Shown here piece by piece: positions 1 to 10,400 of a stretch of DNA of 64,000 nucleotides (positions within the stretch are counted from its first letter, which is position 1; each line of letters opens with the position of its first letter). A model generated the notes under the pieces. The model saw only the letters and a list, made by a program, of their open reading frames with translations. It was not told the origin of the DNA and made no database searches. The DNA is from Verrucomicrobiaceae bacterium (GTDB lineage Bacteria; Verrucomicrobiota; Verrucomicrobiia; Verrucomicrobiales; Verrucomicrobiaceae), in contig JAEUHM010000041.1 of assembly GCA_016795485.1 (NCBI GenBank), positions 62,001 to 126,000 of the forward strand, read 5' to 3'. The position numbers were made by a program, and so were the translations under genes.

Positions 1-1631
1 CGGTTGGACTCGTAGGGCTGTGAATCCATTAGCCGAATCTGTGGTAAGGCGACACGGTCTGCCAGAAAGGGCAAAAGCACTGCGAGGCCCAGACAGATCT
101 TCCCACGCGCCTGTTTTGCCTCTGCCAACCCCTCCGCCAGTAGCCAGCCTGCTCCTTTGCCGAAAAGTACAGCTAGAGGCAATATAACAAAAAAGGAGTA
201 CCAGAAGATCCACTCAATCTTGATGACCCATTTGAACACAGCAGCACCCATGACCGCACCGCCTGCAATGGCACTCCACATCAGCAATTGCTTTGGGTCA
301 GTCCTTGAAAGTCGCCATGCGCCAAGCGCAAGGAGGCCAAGCATGGAAACAATGCCAGCACCTGTGCTCAACGGACTTTGTGCGAGTGCCTCAGAAACGG
401 GCACCTCTGTGGGATTGTCTGGAGAACTGCGATGCCAAGGTGTGCCTACGAGTAGTCCACAGAGGCTATTTCCCAACCAAATAGCATCCATGGGCTTCCC
501 AGTATGCTGAAGTCGCTCAAGCGCCCGAGGGTGCTGAAGAGAAGGTGTGGCATAAAGTAGGACAAACAGCGCGGACATGCTGGCTCCAGTAACAACCAGT
601 TTCCCAAGACTCGCGAGCCGTACGCGAAACGAGCCTTCGGATCTGATTAACAGCCAAATAGCAGCCAGACCATCCATCTCCAAAAATGGGAGAGTTGCTA
701 CCTTCCAAGAGTAGATCGCAAGAAACTGCATGACGCCATACGTGATCCAGGCTCGCCAACGACCACTCCGCAACGCCCAAAAAAGTGCCCACACGGCCAA
801 TATGAAGAACAGCAGCATCATGACGTAACCACGTCCCTCCGTGCTGTAGCGAATGTGCCAGGGATGAAGCGTCAAATAAAGAGCGGCTAGCAGACCGGCA
901 GCGGGACGCCCGAGCCATCGCATGAACAAAGCAATCGCTACGATCGAAAAAACGCCAGCGATGAGCGGTGGTAAACGCGAAATAGACTCATCGAACGCGT
1001 AATCAGGAAGTTCTTTGAACCAGCGCCATGTGTTGAGCGTCAGTTTTTGGCAAATACTGAACAGGAAGTGATTTCCCCCCGTGCGGTCGTCGAAGAAAAC
1101 ATGGGACCAAGTTACGGGCTTAAACTCGAGCTCACCCTGCATGTTTTTGTCATCTTTAGGCACCCACTCGCCTAAAACGTAGTGCCGCAGAGCCCACCCT
1201 TCGTCACCCCAATAGGACATTTCCATCCGCGGCAGCCGTGATAGCAACGCAACAACCACAATGAGTGCCATGGCAGGCCAGAACCAAACGTAGCGAGGGA
1301 CTTCCCTAGCTAGCTTCATCTCAAGCTTAGGCACAACCGCAGCAGACCACCACTTGACTGTTCCGAGTATCAAACTGCTAACGACCAAGTGAAACCATGC
1401 GCCTCTCCAAAGCCCCGCTTTGAGATATTCTGAAAAGCCATGAGGTTTAGGCAGGTGGATGTCTGATGTCCATGGCGGAGGCGTCTTGGCCTTCAGAAGA
1501 TACCAAACCAGGGCCACAAAAGCGATCGCGTGCCAAAGCCAGACGATGCGACTACCAGAGTTGCCGCCGGGAGCGCGGTTCCAAATCTGTTGAAGTTTGA
1601 CTTTTGTTAGTGGTGGCACAGGAGACGGCAA
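1..1631 (-). CDS. Glycosyltransferase family 39-like multi-spanning membrane protein (3' end beyond the window)
   Basis: An open frame runs on the minus strand off the left edge, about 543 codons without a stop. It is strongly hydrophobic with many predicted membrane helices. The hallmark of GT-C/PMT enzymes is present: a first-loop acidic pair in SYWGDEGW (D143-E144), followed later by a RYSTEGRGY segment typical of the family. Such proteins move sugars from polyprenyl-phosphate donors to lipid or protein acceptors on the outer face of the inner membrane. The start is uncertain: TTG at 1631 or GTG at 1619, since an in-frame stop lies just upstream. The canonical GT39 part begins near an internal ATG at 1319, but the preceding 104 residues also read as protein with two membrane segments. 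The gap to the upstream permease-lipocalin gene is about 45 nt, so co-transcription is likely. The acceptor cannot be predicted. Confidence 0.8.
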   Translation of the reverse strand, partial: MPSPVPPLTKVKLQQIWNRAPGGNSGSRIVWLWHAIAFVALVWYLLKAKTPPPWTSDIHLPKPHGFSEYLKAGLWRGAWFHLVVSSLILGTVKWWSAAVVPKLEMKLAREVPRYVWFWPAMALIVVVALLSRLPRMEMSYWGDEGWALRHYVLGEWVPKDDKNMQGELEFKPVTWSHVFFDDRTGGNHFLFSICQKLTLNTWRWFKELPDYAFDESISRLPPLIAGVFSIVAIALFMRWLGRPAAGLLAALYLTLHPWHIRYSTEGRGYVMMLLFFILAVWALFWALRSGRWRAWITYGVMQFLAIYSWKVATLPFLEMDGLAAIWLLIRSEGSFRVRLASLGKLVVTGASMSALFVLLYATPSLQHPRALERLQHTGKPMDAIWLGNSLCGLLVGTPWHRSSPDNPTEVPVSEALAQSPLSTGAGIVSMLGLLALGAWRLSRTDPKQLLMWSAIAGGAVMGAAVFKWVIKIEWIFWYSFFVILPLAVLFGKGAGWLLAEGLAEAKQARGKICLGLAVLLPFLADRVALPQIRLMDSQPYESN

Positions 1632-1674
1632 AAGGAAGAAACTTACCCGCCGCTCTCAAACCAAAAACATGTGA

Positions 1675-4600
1675 TTAATGCCGAATCAGGTGTTTCCCCA
1701 AGTCCCCAGCGTATCCAGCCAGTTCTAGAAATGCACGTCCAATTTTACGACCGTTTGCGTCCAACACATCGCAAGCACCCTCCCAATAAGGTAGCTTTGA
1801 TATCTTGCCCAGATGCTCCTGGTCGTTTGATTTCGGTAGGAGGCGGTATTCACGGCCATCTACCTTGATCGTCGGCCGGATTGGGTAACTGGCTCCTGAA
1901 TGAGGGCTTTGCCAGGCCCCTGCGGGCTCCCATTCAAACTTGTTCGTGTGCTGAACACGGCCCTTCAGATCAATAAATGCAAGCGTTGTGCCTGCGGGGT
2001 CAGAGGTGCCATCGTTCCGTCGCATCCTATAAACCATGATTTCAGTTCCATCGTTAAGTTGAAGACTCGCCCAGTCCCAACCAACTTGTCCGCGATCAAG
2101 CTGACTGCTGCTAAACTCATGATCCATCCATGCTTGGCCAGAAACTTTTTGAGACAAGCCATTCACATTCACCTCGCCGGCACATTCCAACTGGGTAAAT
2201 GTCAGATAATGACTGGCTGCCTGCTCCGAGGCACCTTTGCGTGATACACCGTTGTCTCCAAACACCACCAGAGGTTTGGCCGGCTTGAGCTTGAGTTGAA
2301 GTGAAGCATCTGCCTTCACGGTGAAAGTGAGGGACAGTTCATCGCCTTTCATGGTTAATGACCAGTTGCCATTGAAGACTTCCAGGCGCCCTGTTGATGA
2401 GGTTGCATCCCAACCCTCTCGATTAAGTCGCTCTTCGTGGATGAAACTGCCAGTCTTTACATTCAGAAGGGCGCTGTGGGCCAGATGAAGTGTCTCCTGC
2501 TGACCAGCCTGTCTGAAGAAGGTAGCCTGAAAGCTATAATGATGCTGACCGTCAACATCGAGATGCCCGGTGACATACCACCACTCCGTCCGAAACTCCG
2601 GGTGACTGCCATGATCGGTGGGGAAACTGAAGCTTTTGCCAGGTCGAGCAATCTCGAATGCCTGGATTGGCAGGGCCAGTAATACGATGGCCCCCATCAA
2701 GACTCGACAACTGACCCACCTGGACACCAAGATGCCGGCAACAACAACACCTCCTGCAAGCATGGCAAAATCAAACCACGGTAAGTGAAATGAAAGCGTC
2801 CAGCCAAATGACTGCTTGTTCACTTTAACTACCAGTAGCCAACCAAGCCAAAGCCCGGCAACGACCCCAGCAATGATGCCAGAGAGTGTGATGCCAAGGC
2901 CCTCTGTCGTGGTCGTTTTCACGATTTGAGACTTGGTAAATCCTATCGACGACAAGACCTTTGCCTCGGCGTGACGGTCAAGTATCAAGGACGCAAGAGC
3001 CAAGCCCATTCCAGCGACCGCCACCACGATGCCAATCACCTCAAGTGCATACGTGATGGAAAATGTCTGCCGAAAAATCCGAAGCGCTTCCTGCTTTAAG
3101 AAGCCCTGGGTGCGAACAGCCAGTCCAGGATGCTGTTTCGCCAGTTCATCACGCAACGCACCTACATCTGTGCTGGGCTTCACCATCAATGCGATGCGCC
3201 AGATATGCTCAGCTCCAAACCACGACTCAAATGTTTCAGCGGGCAGTACAATAGAGCCCTTCTCATTGCCATAGTCTGCGTAAACCCCTTTGATCTCAAG
3301 GTTCTTCGTTCCAACGAGAGTTGGCACACTGATCACGGAGCCTTTTCCAAGATTTAGCTTAGTTGCCAGACTTTCGTTAAGGATAGCCCCATCTGACCAA
3401 ATGCTTTCTGGTGGCTCAATCCACGCAAAAAGCTGATGCCGATGATTGAATGTGGTGTCCATGCCCAATAGCCCCACCGGCCCGGTTTCAAGCACGACTT
3501 CTGTTTTCAGAAGTGCTGCGGTTTCTGCCACTTTCGGGTGTGATTGCAGCCCAGTCAGAGTGGATCGTCGTATCCCATCTTTACTGGATGCAGATTGAGC
3601 ACCTAAACTAGCCACATAAATATCGGCCTTCATGGTGCGCTCGATCCAACGGCGCATCGTGAAGTCAAAACTTCCGATCATGACGGCCATTCCCGCAGTC
3701 ATAGCCACAGAGCTTGTGAGCGCTGCAGTTGCAAAGCGGTGCCTTACTGATGCAGATCGCAATCGGCTGAAGGCAACGGTCTGGGTTGGGTTGTTAATGT
3801 TCGTTGGTGCCACTTTCAGCAACAGCCCGGACAGAAGGCCCATACCTACAAGCCAAAACAACGCTGCCGCATAGGCACCGAGCGGGAACTTGCTTCCGTC
3901 GATCTCGAGGGGAGGTATTTGTGCGAGGTAGAGCGCAACGATCACCAAAATGCATCCGGCGAGATTGGATCGCCATATTCCTCCACCTCGCCACGGTGTG
4001 GCATGGCGTCCAAGTGACGGAGCTGGTGGGGAGTAGGCCGCATCGCGCGCTGGAAACCATGCCGCCACAAGGCTGCACAACGTGCTTAACATCAACCCCA
4101 CAAGCATTTCAGGTAAATCGATTTCAGCGTGGTCTGCCTTTGTGGCTCCATACAGCGCAGACACGGTAGCTGTCACTCCGCGAAGTGCCACTTGAGCGCC
4201 AGCCCAGCCCAGTCCTATGCCAACGACCCCGGCACAGGCTCCCAGGACGGCAGCTTCTAGCAGAAAGGCACGCATGATCGCTTGGCCAGATACCCCAAGC
4301 GCTCTAAAAATCGCTGTCTCCTCTCTGCGTCTGATCACCACGCCGTCGAGCGCCTGAAACACAAGGTATCCTCCAACCAACAGCGCGAGCAATGATAGTA
4401 TGGTGAGGTTTAGACGAAAAGCCGACGTCATTTCTGACGCCAACAGCCTTCGGTCTTCGCTTTCCATGAGCTGCCATCGACCTTTGGAGAGATGAACCAG
4501 AATCTTCTTGATCTCGTCGACCAAACCAGGGAATGCCGCCCCGTTTGGAACAAAAAGTTCTACCCGGTCAATTACACCAAGCCTTCCAGTAAGCTTCTGA

Positions 4601-5199
4601 TGTGCCGGCAAATCCATCAGCAAGACATCAGCTGGGATTCCGGGCTCACCAGGCGGCGCTTTGACCACTGCGTTGATCGTCAGACGGCGAACTTCGTCCC
4701 GAATCACCACAGTCAAAGCCTCCTTACTTTGCAAAACCATTTCGTCACTGACGATTACGCCATCAGCGTCTTGGGATGAAATGGTCGTGGGAAGATTACT
4801 GGTCTGCTCCATGTTCTGGAGCGCAATCAAGTCCACACCGATGAGCCTCAGCACTTCCTGCCTTCCAATCGTCAGATCTTGATCATGTTTAGTGACGGTT
4901 GTTTCAGCCACAGGCAGGATCAGCGCTGGACGTTCGCCCAAAGCCTTTCGCATCTCCGCCAATGCCCCCACTTCGATGCTGCCCGCCACGTTTTGCAGAG
5001 TGATGTCAGGCTCTCTGGAGATACTGGCTGTAAACTGCGCAAAACCCGCCAGCGCTGATTGATTGGCTAAACGCACGGCCACGTAAACAGCAGTGCCGAG
5101 CGCAAGAATGGCAAGTAGCGCAAGCTGTTGCTTCCATTCACGCCTCCAATGCCTCAAGGCGGAAAGCCGAAGAATGATCAGTGCGTCACGCATCGACAA
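1675..5199 (-). CDS. ABC transporter permease (FtsX/LolE type) fused to an AttH/CrtC-like lipocalin domain
   Basis: The protein has 1174 aa. Residues 1-830 form a long FtsX-type permease: a first helix at about 24-42, a periplasmic region, helices around 262-285, 310-340, 360-382, 410-425 and 440-462, a second periplasmic region, and C-terminal helices around 718-740, 765-790 and 810-830. From M835 a new hydrophobic stretch (GAIVLLALPIQAF) leads into a lipocalin-like domain with the EWWYVTGHL signature at about 872-880, as in AttH and the N-terminal fold of carotenoid 1,2-hydratase. In the att-type systems I know, this secreted protein is encoded by a separate gene after the permease. Basic residues between the last permease helix and the new helix (SRW, CR) would place the lipocalin domain in the periplasm. 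The gene overlaps the ATPase gene by 14 nt. A likely role is extraction or delivery of a lipid or lipophilic compound at the envelope; the substrate is unknown. Confidence 0.85.
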   Translation of the reverse strand: MSMRDALIILRLSALRHWRREWKQQLALLAILALGTAVYVAVRLANQSALAGFAQFTASISREPDITLQNVAGSIEVGALAEMRKALGERPALILPVAETTVTKHDQDLTIGRQEVLRLIGVDLIALQNMEQTSNLPTTISSQDADGVIVSDEMVLQSKEALTVVIRDEVRRLTINAVVKAPPGEPGIPADVLLMDLPAHQKLTGRLGVIDRVELFVPNGAAFPGLVDEIKKILVHLSKGRWQLMESEDRRLLASEMTSAFRLNLTILSLLALLVGGYLVFQALDGVVIRRREETAIFRALGVSGQAIMRAFLLEAAVLGACAGVVGIGLGWAGAQVALRGVTATVSALYGATKADHAEIDLPEMLVGLMLSTLCSLVAAWFPARDAAYSPPAPSLGRHATPWRGGGIWRSNLAGCILVIVALYLAQIPPLEIDGSKFPLGAYAAALFWLVGMGLLSGLLLKVAPTNINNPTQTVAFSRLRSASVRHRFATAALTSSVAMTAGMAVMIGSFDFTMRRWIERTMKADIYVASLGAQSASSKDGIRRSTLTGLQSHPKVAETAALLKTEVVLETGPVGLLGMDTTFNHRHQLFAWIEPPESIWSDGAILNESLATKLNLGKGSVISVPTLVGTKNLEIKGVYADYGNEKGSIVLPAETFESWFGAEHIWRIALMVKPSTDVGALRDELAKQHPGLAVRTQGFLKQEALRIFRQTFSITYALEVIGIVVAVAGMGLALASLILDRHAEAKVLSSIGFTKSQIVKTTTTEGLGITLSGIIAGVVAGLWLGWLLVVKVNKQSFGWTLSFHLPWFDFAMLAGGVVVAGILVSRWVSCRVLMGAIVLLALPIQAFEIARPGKSFSFPTDHGSHPEFRTEWWYVTGHLDVDGQHHYSFQATFFRQAGQQETLHLAHSALLNVKTGSFIHEERLNREGWDATSSTGRLEVFNGNWSLTMKGDELSLTFTVKADASLQLKLKPAKPLVVFGDNGVSRKGASEQAASHYLTFTQLECAGEVNVNGLSQKVSGQAWMDHEFSSSQLDRGQVGWDWASLQLNDGTEIMVYRMRRNDGTSDPAGTTLAFIDLKGRVQHTNKFEWEPAGAWQSPHSGASYPIRPTIKVDGREYRLLPKSNDQEHLGKISKLPYWEGACDVLDANGRKIGRAFLELAGYAGDLGKHLIRH

Positions 5200-5875
5200 T
5201 CCTACCGTCTTTCATCCTCAGGACGCGATGGCAAATGCCTGCGGCCTCTGCGCTATGGGTCACCATCAGAAGGCCCGTGCCTTGTGCTTCTGTTACATCC
5301 CGAAGCAGACCCAAAACAGTTTCGCCTGTGACTGAATCTAGATTTCCTGTGGGTTCATCCGCCAGGATTAACGCAGGCTTGTGGATAACGGCCCTAGCGA
5401 TAGCAACGCGCTGCATCTCCCCTCCTGAAAGTTGGCTAGGAAGCGCATTTGCTCTCGAACCGAGTCCCACTCGATCAATCAATGCCTGAACGCGCATCCT
5501 CCTTTCGACTGCTGGAACGCCGAGAAGCTTCAACGGCAGTTCTGCGTTCTCAAACGCGGTTAACGTTGGCAAAAGATGAAAGAACTGGAACACCATGCCA
5601 AGCGCCTCTCGACGTAGGCGCGCATGTGTTTTTTCAGTACCCGCGATGACGTTTTCACCCTTCAGGGTGATCCTTCCAGCGTCAGGAGTGTCAATACCAG
5701 CAATACAATGTAGGAGGGTTGTCTTACCACACCCGGAAGGGCCAAGGATGGCCACACGTTCCCCAGCGTTGATCGTTAGATCGACCCCTCGGAGCACAGG
5801 ACGCGCCGCATCGTAAGTTCGCTTCAGTTGTTCAATTTCCAGCAATGGCACAGCTGGGAAGGTAACGCCCCACAC
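5186..5875 (-). CDS. ABC transporter ATP-binding protein, LolD/MacB-like
   Basis: This 229-aa ATPase has all core motifs: Walker A GPSGCGKT (45-52), Q-loop Q97, signature LSGGE (149-153), Walker B LILADE (169-174) followed by PTGNLD, and H-loop H207. The LADEPTGNLD form is typical of the LolD/MacB/FtsE group, which drives mechanotransmission through FtsX-type permeases rather than import. Its 3' end overlaps the permease-lipocalin start by 14 nt, so the two are translationally coupled and form one complex at the inner membrane. The GTG start at 5875 lies immediately after a GGAGG; an internal GTG at 5851, just before PLLEIEQL, is an alternative. Confidence 0.92.
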   Translation of the reverse strand: MWGVTFPAVPLLEIEQLKRTYDAARPVLRGVDLTINAGERVAILGPSGCGKTTLLHCIAGIDTPDAGRITLKGENVIAGTEKTHARLRREALGMVFQFFHLLPTLTAFENAELPLKLLGVPAVERRMRVQALIDRVGLGSRANALPSQLSGGEMQRVAIARAVIHKPALILADEPTGNLDSVTGETVLGLLRDVTEAQGTGLLMVTHSAEAAGICHRVLRMKDGRIVDA

Positions 5876-5926
5876 CTCCGCTTGGGAACGGCAATTGTCT
5901 CTAAATCAAACCGGAAAACCAAAGCT

Positions 5927-6649
5927 TCAGGCTGCTGGGCAACTCAACCAAAAGGTTGTGGTGAAGTTCTCAGAGTGCACTCCCAATTGGATGTTCTGCT
6001 GATGGGCAAGCATGGCAGCAATGGTGAGGCCAAGTCCGAGATGGTGACCCGCTTTGCTGCCACTGAATGGCCGGAACACTTCAGCCTGCTTCTCGGGAGG
6101 GATCTGAGAACCTGTGTTACTCACCAAAATGTCAACCCTATGCTCTTGCGCAGGAGTGATGAGACCCGGACCGCAAACCCTAAGCAGCGCGCGCCCATTG
6201 GACTTTTCTGCTGCTTCGGCGGCATTCTTTAGGAGTTCGGTGAGAATGTCCTTAAACTTGGTGGGATCTACCATGATGGACGGCAAACCTTGCTGTACCT
6301 CTATTTCAAACTGAACATTCGCTCTTAGAAAAGGTTCACGAAGCGCGGCATCAACCACGGAAAAGTATTCGTTCACGTTCAACGGTTGCGGGCTCACTTT
6401 AGCACACCCGCCAGCTGAGCGAATGCGCTCACTCAGGGCTGACATGTTGGTAGAGGCCTCGCGGATGTGCTGGACATTCCCTAGGGTCTCGGGATCAACA
6501 TCGTCATTCATGAGAATGAGACTGCTAAAGCCCTGAATCACAGCGAGGAGGTTGTTTAGCTTGTGGGTGAGGCCTCGAAGGAGCTCCTGATGGAAGCCAT
6601 CCGTTGTTTCACGCGCCAAATTGAGTGCTGTAGGGAAGGTAAACTGCAT
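5927..6649 (-). CDS. Sensor-less soluble histidine kinase
   Basis: The 240-aa protein has no signal peptide, membrane segment, PAS or receiver domain. An H-box lies at residues 26-40 with phosphoacceptor candidate H29 (THKLNNLLAVIQGF). The ATPase domain follows, with an N-box around N142 (ELLKNAAEA), an F-box FRPF at 192-195 and a G2 box GLGLT at 205-209. The G1 box reads NTGSQIP (178-184), so the usual adenine-contacting Asp is Asn and the second Gly is replaced. This may weaken nucleotide binding or reflect a divergent subfamily. It lies about 50 nt upstream of the ABC ATPase gene on the same strand and may share its transcript. No response regulator is adjacent; the nearest in the window is the NarL-type protein at 25.2 kb. 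It may be driven by a partner protein. Confidence 0.8.
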   Translation of the reverse strand: MQFTFPTALNLARETTDGFHQELLRGLTHKLNNLLAVIQGFSSLILMNDDVDPETLGNVQHIREASTNMSALSERIRSAGGCAKVSPQPLNVNEYFSVVDAALREPFLRANVQFEIEVQQGLPSIMVDPTKFKDILTELLKNAAEAAEKSNGRALLRVCGPGLITPAQEHRVDILVSNTGSQIPPEKQAEVFRPFSGSKAGHHLGLGLTIAAMLAHQQNIQLGVHSENFTTTFWLSCPAA

Positions 6650-6758
6650 GACGAATGAAGGTAGGGATTAAGTTTGGTCTTTGCCGCCATGATAGAAAGC
6701 ACTCCCTGAAATCAAACGCTAAATGCGTTCATTTCAGCTCGCCGTTTCCTCGAATGGC

Positions 6759-7310
6759 CTACTCAAACGGAAAATACTCTTTCCTGATGCTCCCATCAGG
6801 CATCACCCGGTTGGCATCACCCATGTGAAAACCACCCCGCTCAACTAACCAAGGCTGATACCACTTGTAGGCAATGTCCGGCGTGTCCTCAAACTCTGTG
6901 ACGCCGTACGATGAGTCGAACACTTTCTCGTCAAAGTCTGTCTTGAAAGAAGCTCGCTCAGAAGGGCATAGCCAAGTCTCCCGATGAGCACCGTAGGGCT
7001 CAAGCGTCTTGAACCAGAACTCAGCAACTGAATCATTTTCCGAGTCACCACTGTCGTCATCCAGCGTCCCATTCGGTATTTGTGGCCAAACACGAGAGTG
7101 ATCTAGCATGTAGGAACCTAGACTTGCGTGCAATGAACGAAGGTTGGTCATGCACCCGGCGTCTTGAGCCTTACGTTTAAAATGACCGACTAGAGGAACG
7201 ATGAGCGATGCGAGTATCACAATAATCACGACGACAACCAGCATCTCCAATAAGGTTCTGCCAGACTCGGCGCGACTTTTGATGCTATGCAAGGCCTGTG
7301 GGTGTTTCAT
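6759..7310 (-). CDS. Type II secretion/pilin-like pseudopilin (PulG-type N-terminus)
   Basis: The 183-aa protein has a short basic leader ending in ESG, then RTLLEMLVVVVIIVILASLI. This is a type III (prepilin peptidase) signal with cleavage after G17 and the conserved Glu at mature position 5 (E22), leading into the hydrophobic assembly helix. The C-terminal part resembles the verrucomicrobial and planctomycetal pseudopilins that carry short Cys-containing loops (GCMTNLRSL, WLCPSE) and end with a DG-rich tail. These are membrane or periplasmic pilin-like proteins of unclear cargo, usually present in many paralogues. Residue +1 is Arg rather than Phe, which is unusual. About 110 nt separate it from the kinase gene downstream. 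Confidence 0.85.
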   Translation of the reverse strand: MKHPQALHSIKSRAESGRTLLEMLVVVVIIVILASLIVPLVGHFKRKAQDAGCMTNLRSLHASLGSYMLDHSRVWPQIPNGTLDDDSGDSENDSVAEFWFKTLEPYGAHRETWLCPSERASFKTDFDEKVFDSSYGVTEFEDTPDIAYKWYQPWLVERGGFHMGDANRVMPDGSIRKEYFPFE

Positions 7311-7400
7311 TCGTCTTCACCAGTTGTGTGCAACCTGGGGGGTGAATCAAGTCTTAGTTCTGTTATGATCAAAGCCGTCACACGAGTCAGAGTAGAAGCA

Positions 7401-7431
7401 TGAATCGCCAATGGGCTTCATTGGCGATTCA
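7401..7431. terminator. Hairpin downstream of the delta-60/Ig protein gene
   Basis: A perfect 13-bp stem (TGAATCGCCAATG pairing with CATTGGCGATTCA) encloses a 5-nt loop (GGCTT). It lies 64 nt past the stop of the minus-strand gene at 7495, in a 184-nt gap before the pseudopilin gene. No clear T-run follows on either strand, so it is either a non-classical terminator or an mRNA 3'-end stabiliser. Confidence 0.5.
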
Positions 7432-7494
7432 CAGATAAAGTTCGACTGGGTCAACATTCGCTCCCCTCTCCGACAAACGCTCCGACAAACGACC

Positions 7495-10400
7495 CTACGG
7501 AGTGATGTCGGTGAATAGAACGGGTCCAGATAGGATTGGCGTAACAGCAGTCGAGGTCCCTGGCAACACAGGCAGTTGTGGAAGAAGAAAATACCCCTTA
7601 CCAGTTCCGGCGGTGTTTGCTGCATTCCGCAACACGACGCCATAGTATTTTCCAGTTCGCTTTACGTTCACAACTGCTGGCCCAGGATCAATGTCATCTG
7701 TGATAGAAAAGTCGCCGGAGAACACACCTGTTTTTTTGTCCACATTGACCTTAACCTTACCCAGATTGGTTGTGAAGACTGGGAGGTTTGCACCAGTGAG
7801 AGTAAAATCTACATCTGGGTTAGTCGCTGCCAGACCGAGACCGGCATCCTCAAAATTTAATCTTGTATCAGCGACTGTCACATCCGATCCCAGCACATTG
7901 GCCCCTGGTGGCACCACAGGGTAAAGACTTCCCTCTACGGCCAGAGTAATGGCGGAGAAACCAGAGTTGTAGTTGTAGCCGATTTTGGGGGCTTGGTCCT
8001 TTTTCATCCAGTTCAACGGCCCAGGCTGCCCGTAGTCGGCTACTGAAGCACCGCCAACGGCGATCTGGATGGCACCCACGAGCGAACCGGTGTTCGAATA
8101 AAGGCTCCTAAAAATGGCCAACTGGCCCTGCGGCCCCAAAAAGCCAGCGGTGGAAAAAGCAACACCGTCAGCTAGAACTCCAGAAGTAGTTACACTTCCC
8201 GAAGCTGGCACCAAAGCACTACCATAGCTGTGCCCATGCGGGTAAGTCTGGGCAGGCAGTTCCGCTGGAGGGGACAAGGCAAAATTGATTCGCCCCAAGA
8301 AATTTGCAGTTGTGACCGGGTTGTTGCTGGCACTCCAAACTTGTCTCCAACCATCTAAGTCACTGGTGGTCACCCCGTCCGTGACAGTTCCGCTGACGGT
8401 ATTGTTAACCAAGTTCAAGTCAAAAGTAAGCGTCAGCGGAGTAGTTCCTGTGCGAGGAATGCTTATTACATTGCTGGGATTACTTGTGGTATTCAGATCC
8501 GAATCGCTATTCGCACCCATTGTGAGGCTTCCTTTAGAGAATCTGAACGAAGTTCCTCCCATTTGAAGCTTGCCAGAATATGAACCAATTGGAGTGACGG
8601 ATAAATCCAACCTACCGCCTAAGTTCGCATTGTGCGATCCTCTGGAGACGATTCCAATGAAGTTCCCGATAGCGTTCGTCGGAATCGGATCAATGACAAG
8701 TGTAGCTGTGATCGGGACGCTTTTGCCTTGCCCGTTACTTCCTATTATGGATAGCGTGTAAGTGCCGGCCTTGCTTGCTCGGCCGGTAATGAGGCCGAGC
8801 TTGCTGATAGACACCCCACTCAGATTCGGCGTGCTTTTCATAGTGTAGCTTGCCGGCTTTTCGGTTGGAATGCCGTTGTCCATTACTTGGAGCGAAATAG
8901 GTTCATTCACCAGATAATGGCCGGTGATGGCGAGCGGCATTATTGTAGGCTGACCGGTAGTCACAAAAAGATGTTCGGGAGCGGTTGCAAGCATCCCGCC
9001 GGGTGCTGTCACTTCGGCAATGTAGTCTCCAGCATCGCCTGTAGTCAGACCTTTTATCGTCAAAGTCTTCCCGCCACCGCTCAAAAAGTATTTGATACCG
9101 TCAGCCGCGACGAGCTGGGTGGGACCGCCTCCAAGAGGCGTGAACTTCCACACGTACGTCAGACTATTGCCGCTCGCGGCAGCAGTCAAAATCGCGGTAG
9201 CGGTTGCCTTCTGGACCTGAGTCTTCTCGTTAATGTCGTCAACTACTGCAATCTCGCCCTTGGTGCCAGTCACTGCCCCCGCAGGGTTGGTAGCTCTTAG
9301 GGCATAAGAGCCCGCTTGGCCGAGCTGAATGTTGTTAAGCGTGTGCGAAGCAGTTGTCGCCCCAGCTACGGAGGTAGTTCCTCGCAGCCACTGAAATCGA
9401 AGGCTAGCGGGCGCTTCGGCAGACACTGTCGCACTCAGCACCGGCGCATCACCAACTCCTACAATCTGATGCGACAAAGCACCGACAATAGGCGGGTCAA
9501 CGACTGTTAGCGTAGCAGCCCCAGATGTGGCCGATCCAGCAGCGTTCGTAGCTGTAACCGTATAATTGCCCTCGTGAATGTCCTGTGCGTTGTTAAAGGA
9601 CAGAGTAAGCCCTGTTTTGCCCGAAGCGTTGACAGGGAATGGCCCAGCCCAAAGGTACGTTGGGCTGGATCCGGCAAACTTGGCGGTGAACTTGGCGGAC
9701 TTTCCGCGCCCTACCACCAAGTCAACTGGATCAGTGACGACCGATGGAGGCACGATGACTGTCAGTCTGGCGCCTTCACTTGTCGCACTCCCGCCAAGGG
9801 TCTTAACCACCACCGTGTAAGTTCCTGCATCGGACGAAGTGGCCGGATTCAGAGTCAATGTGTCAGTTGTTGCACCAGAAACGTCAGGACCGTCGACTAG
9901 ATTCACGCCGTTCCTCTTCCACTGATACGAGATGATGGGAAGAGAGGATCTTGCTTCGACACTGAACACTGCGGACTGACCTTCGTTGACGGTTATGGAC
10001 ACAGGCTGGCCAACGGAGAAATCTGCGATCGGTTTCAACACTCGCTCAACATATCCAGTGCTTCCATTCTGCCATCCGCTGCTGGTTAGAGCAATGGCAC
10101 GAAACTGGAAACTCTTGCCTTGCGGAAGGAGTTGTCCGCCCAGTTGCCATCCAGTGCCAGGGATGTAGGTCGGTGGTGGCAGTGAGATATAAGTTGTGCC
10201 TCCATTGTTAGAATAGGAAAACTTCACATCCATGATCTCGGGTGCCGACCCGCCGCGTGTCCAAGTGACCGTCGTCCGATCATTAGATATTTCCAAGTCT
10301 GAGATTGCAGGAACATCTGCCGTCATTCGTGCTAGTCCTCGGCGGGTTTGGCCCGAAACCGACCCAAACCCCCCCCCGATCACAACTTTTCCATCGGTTT

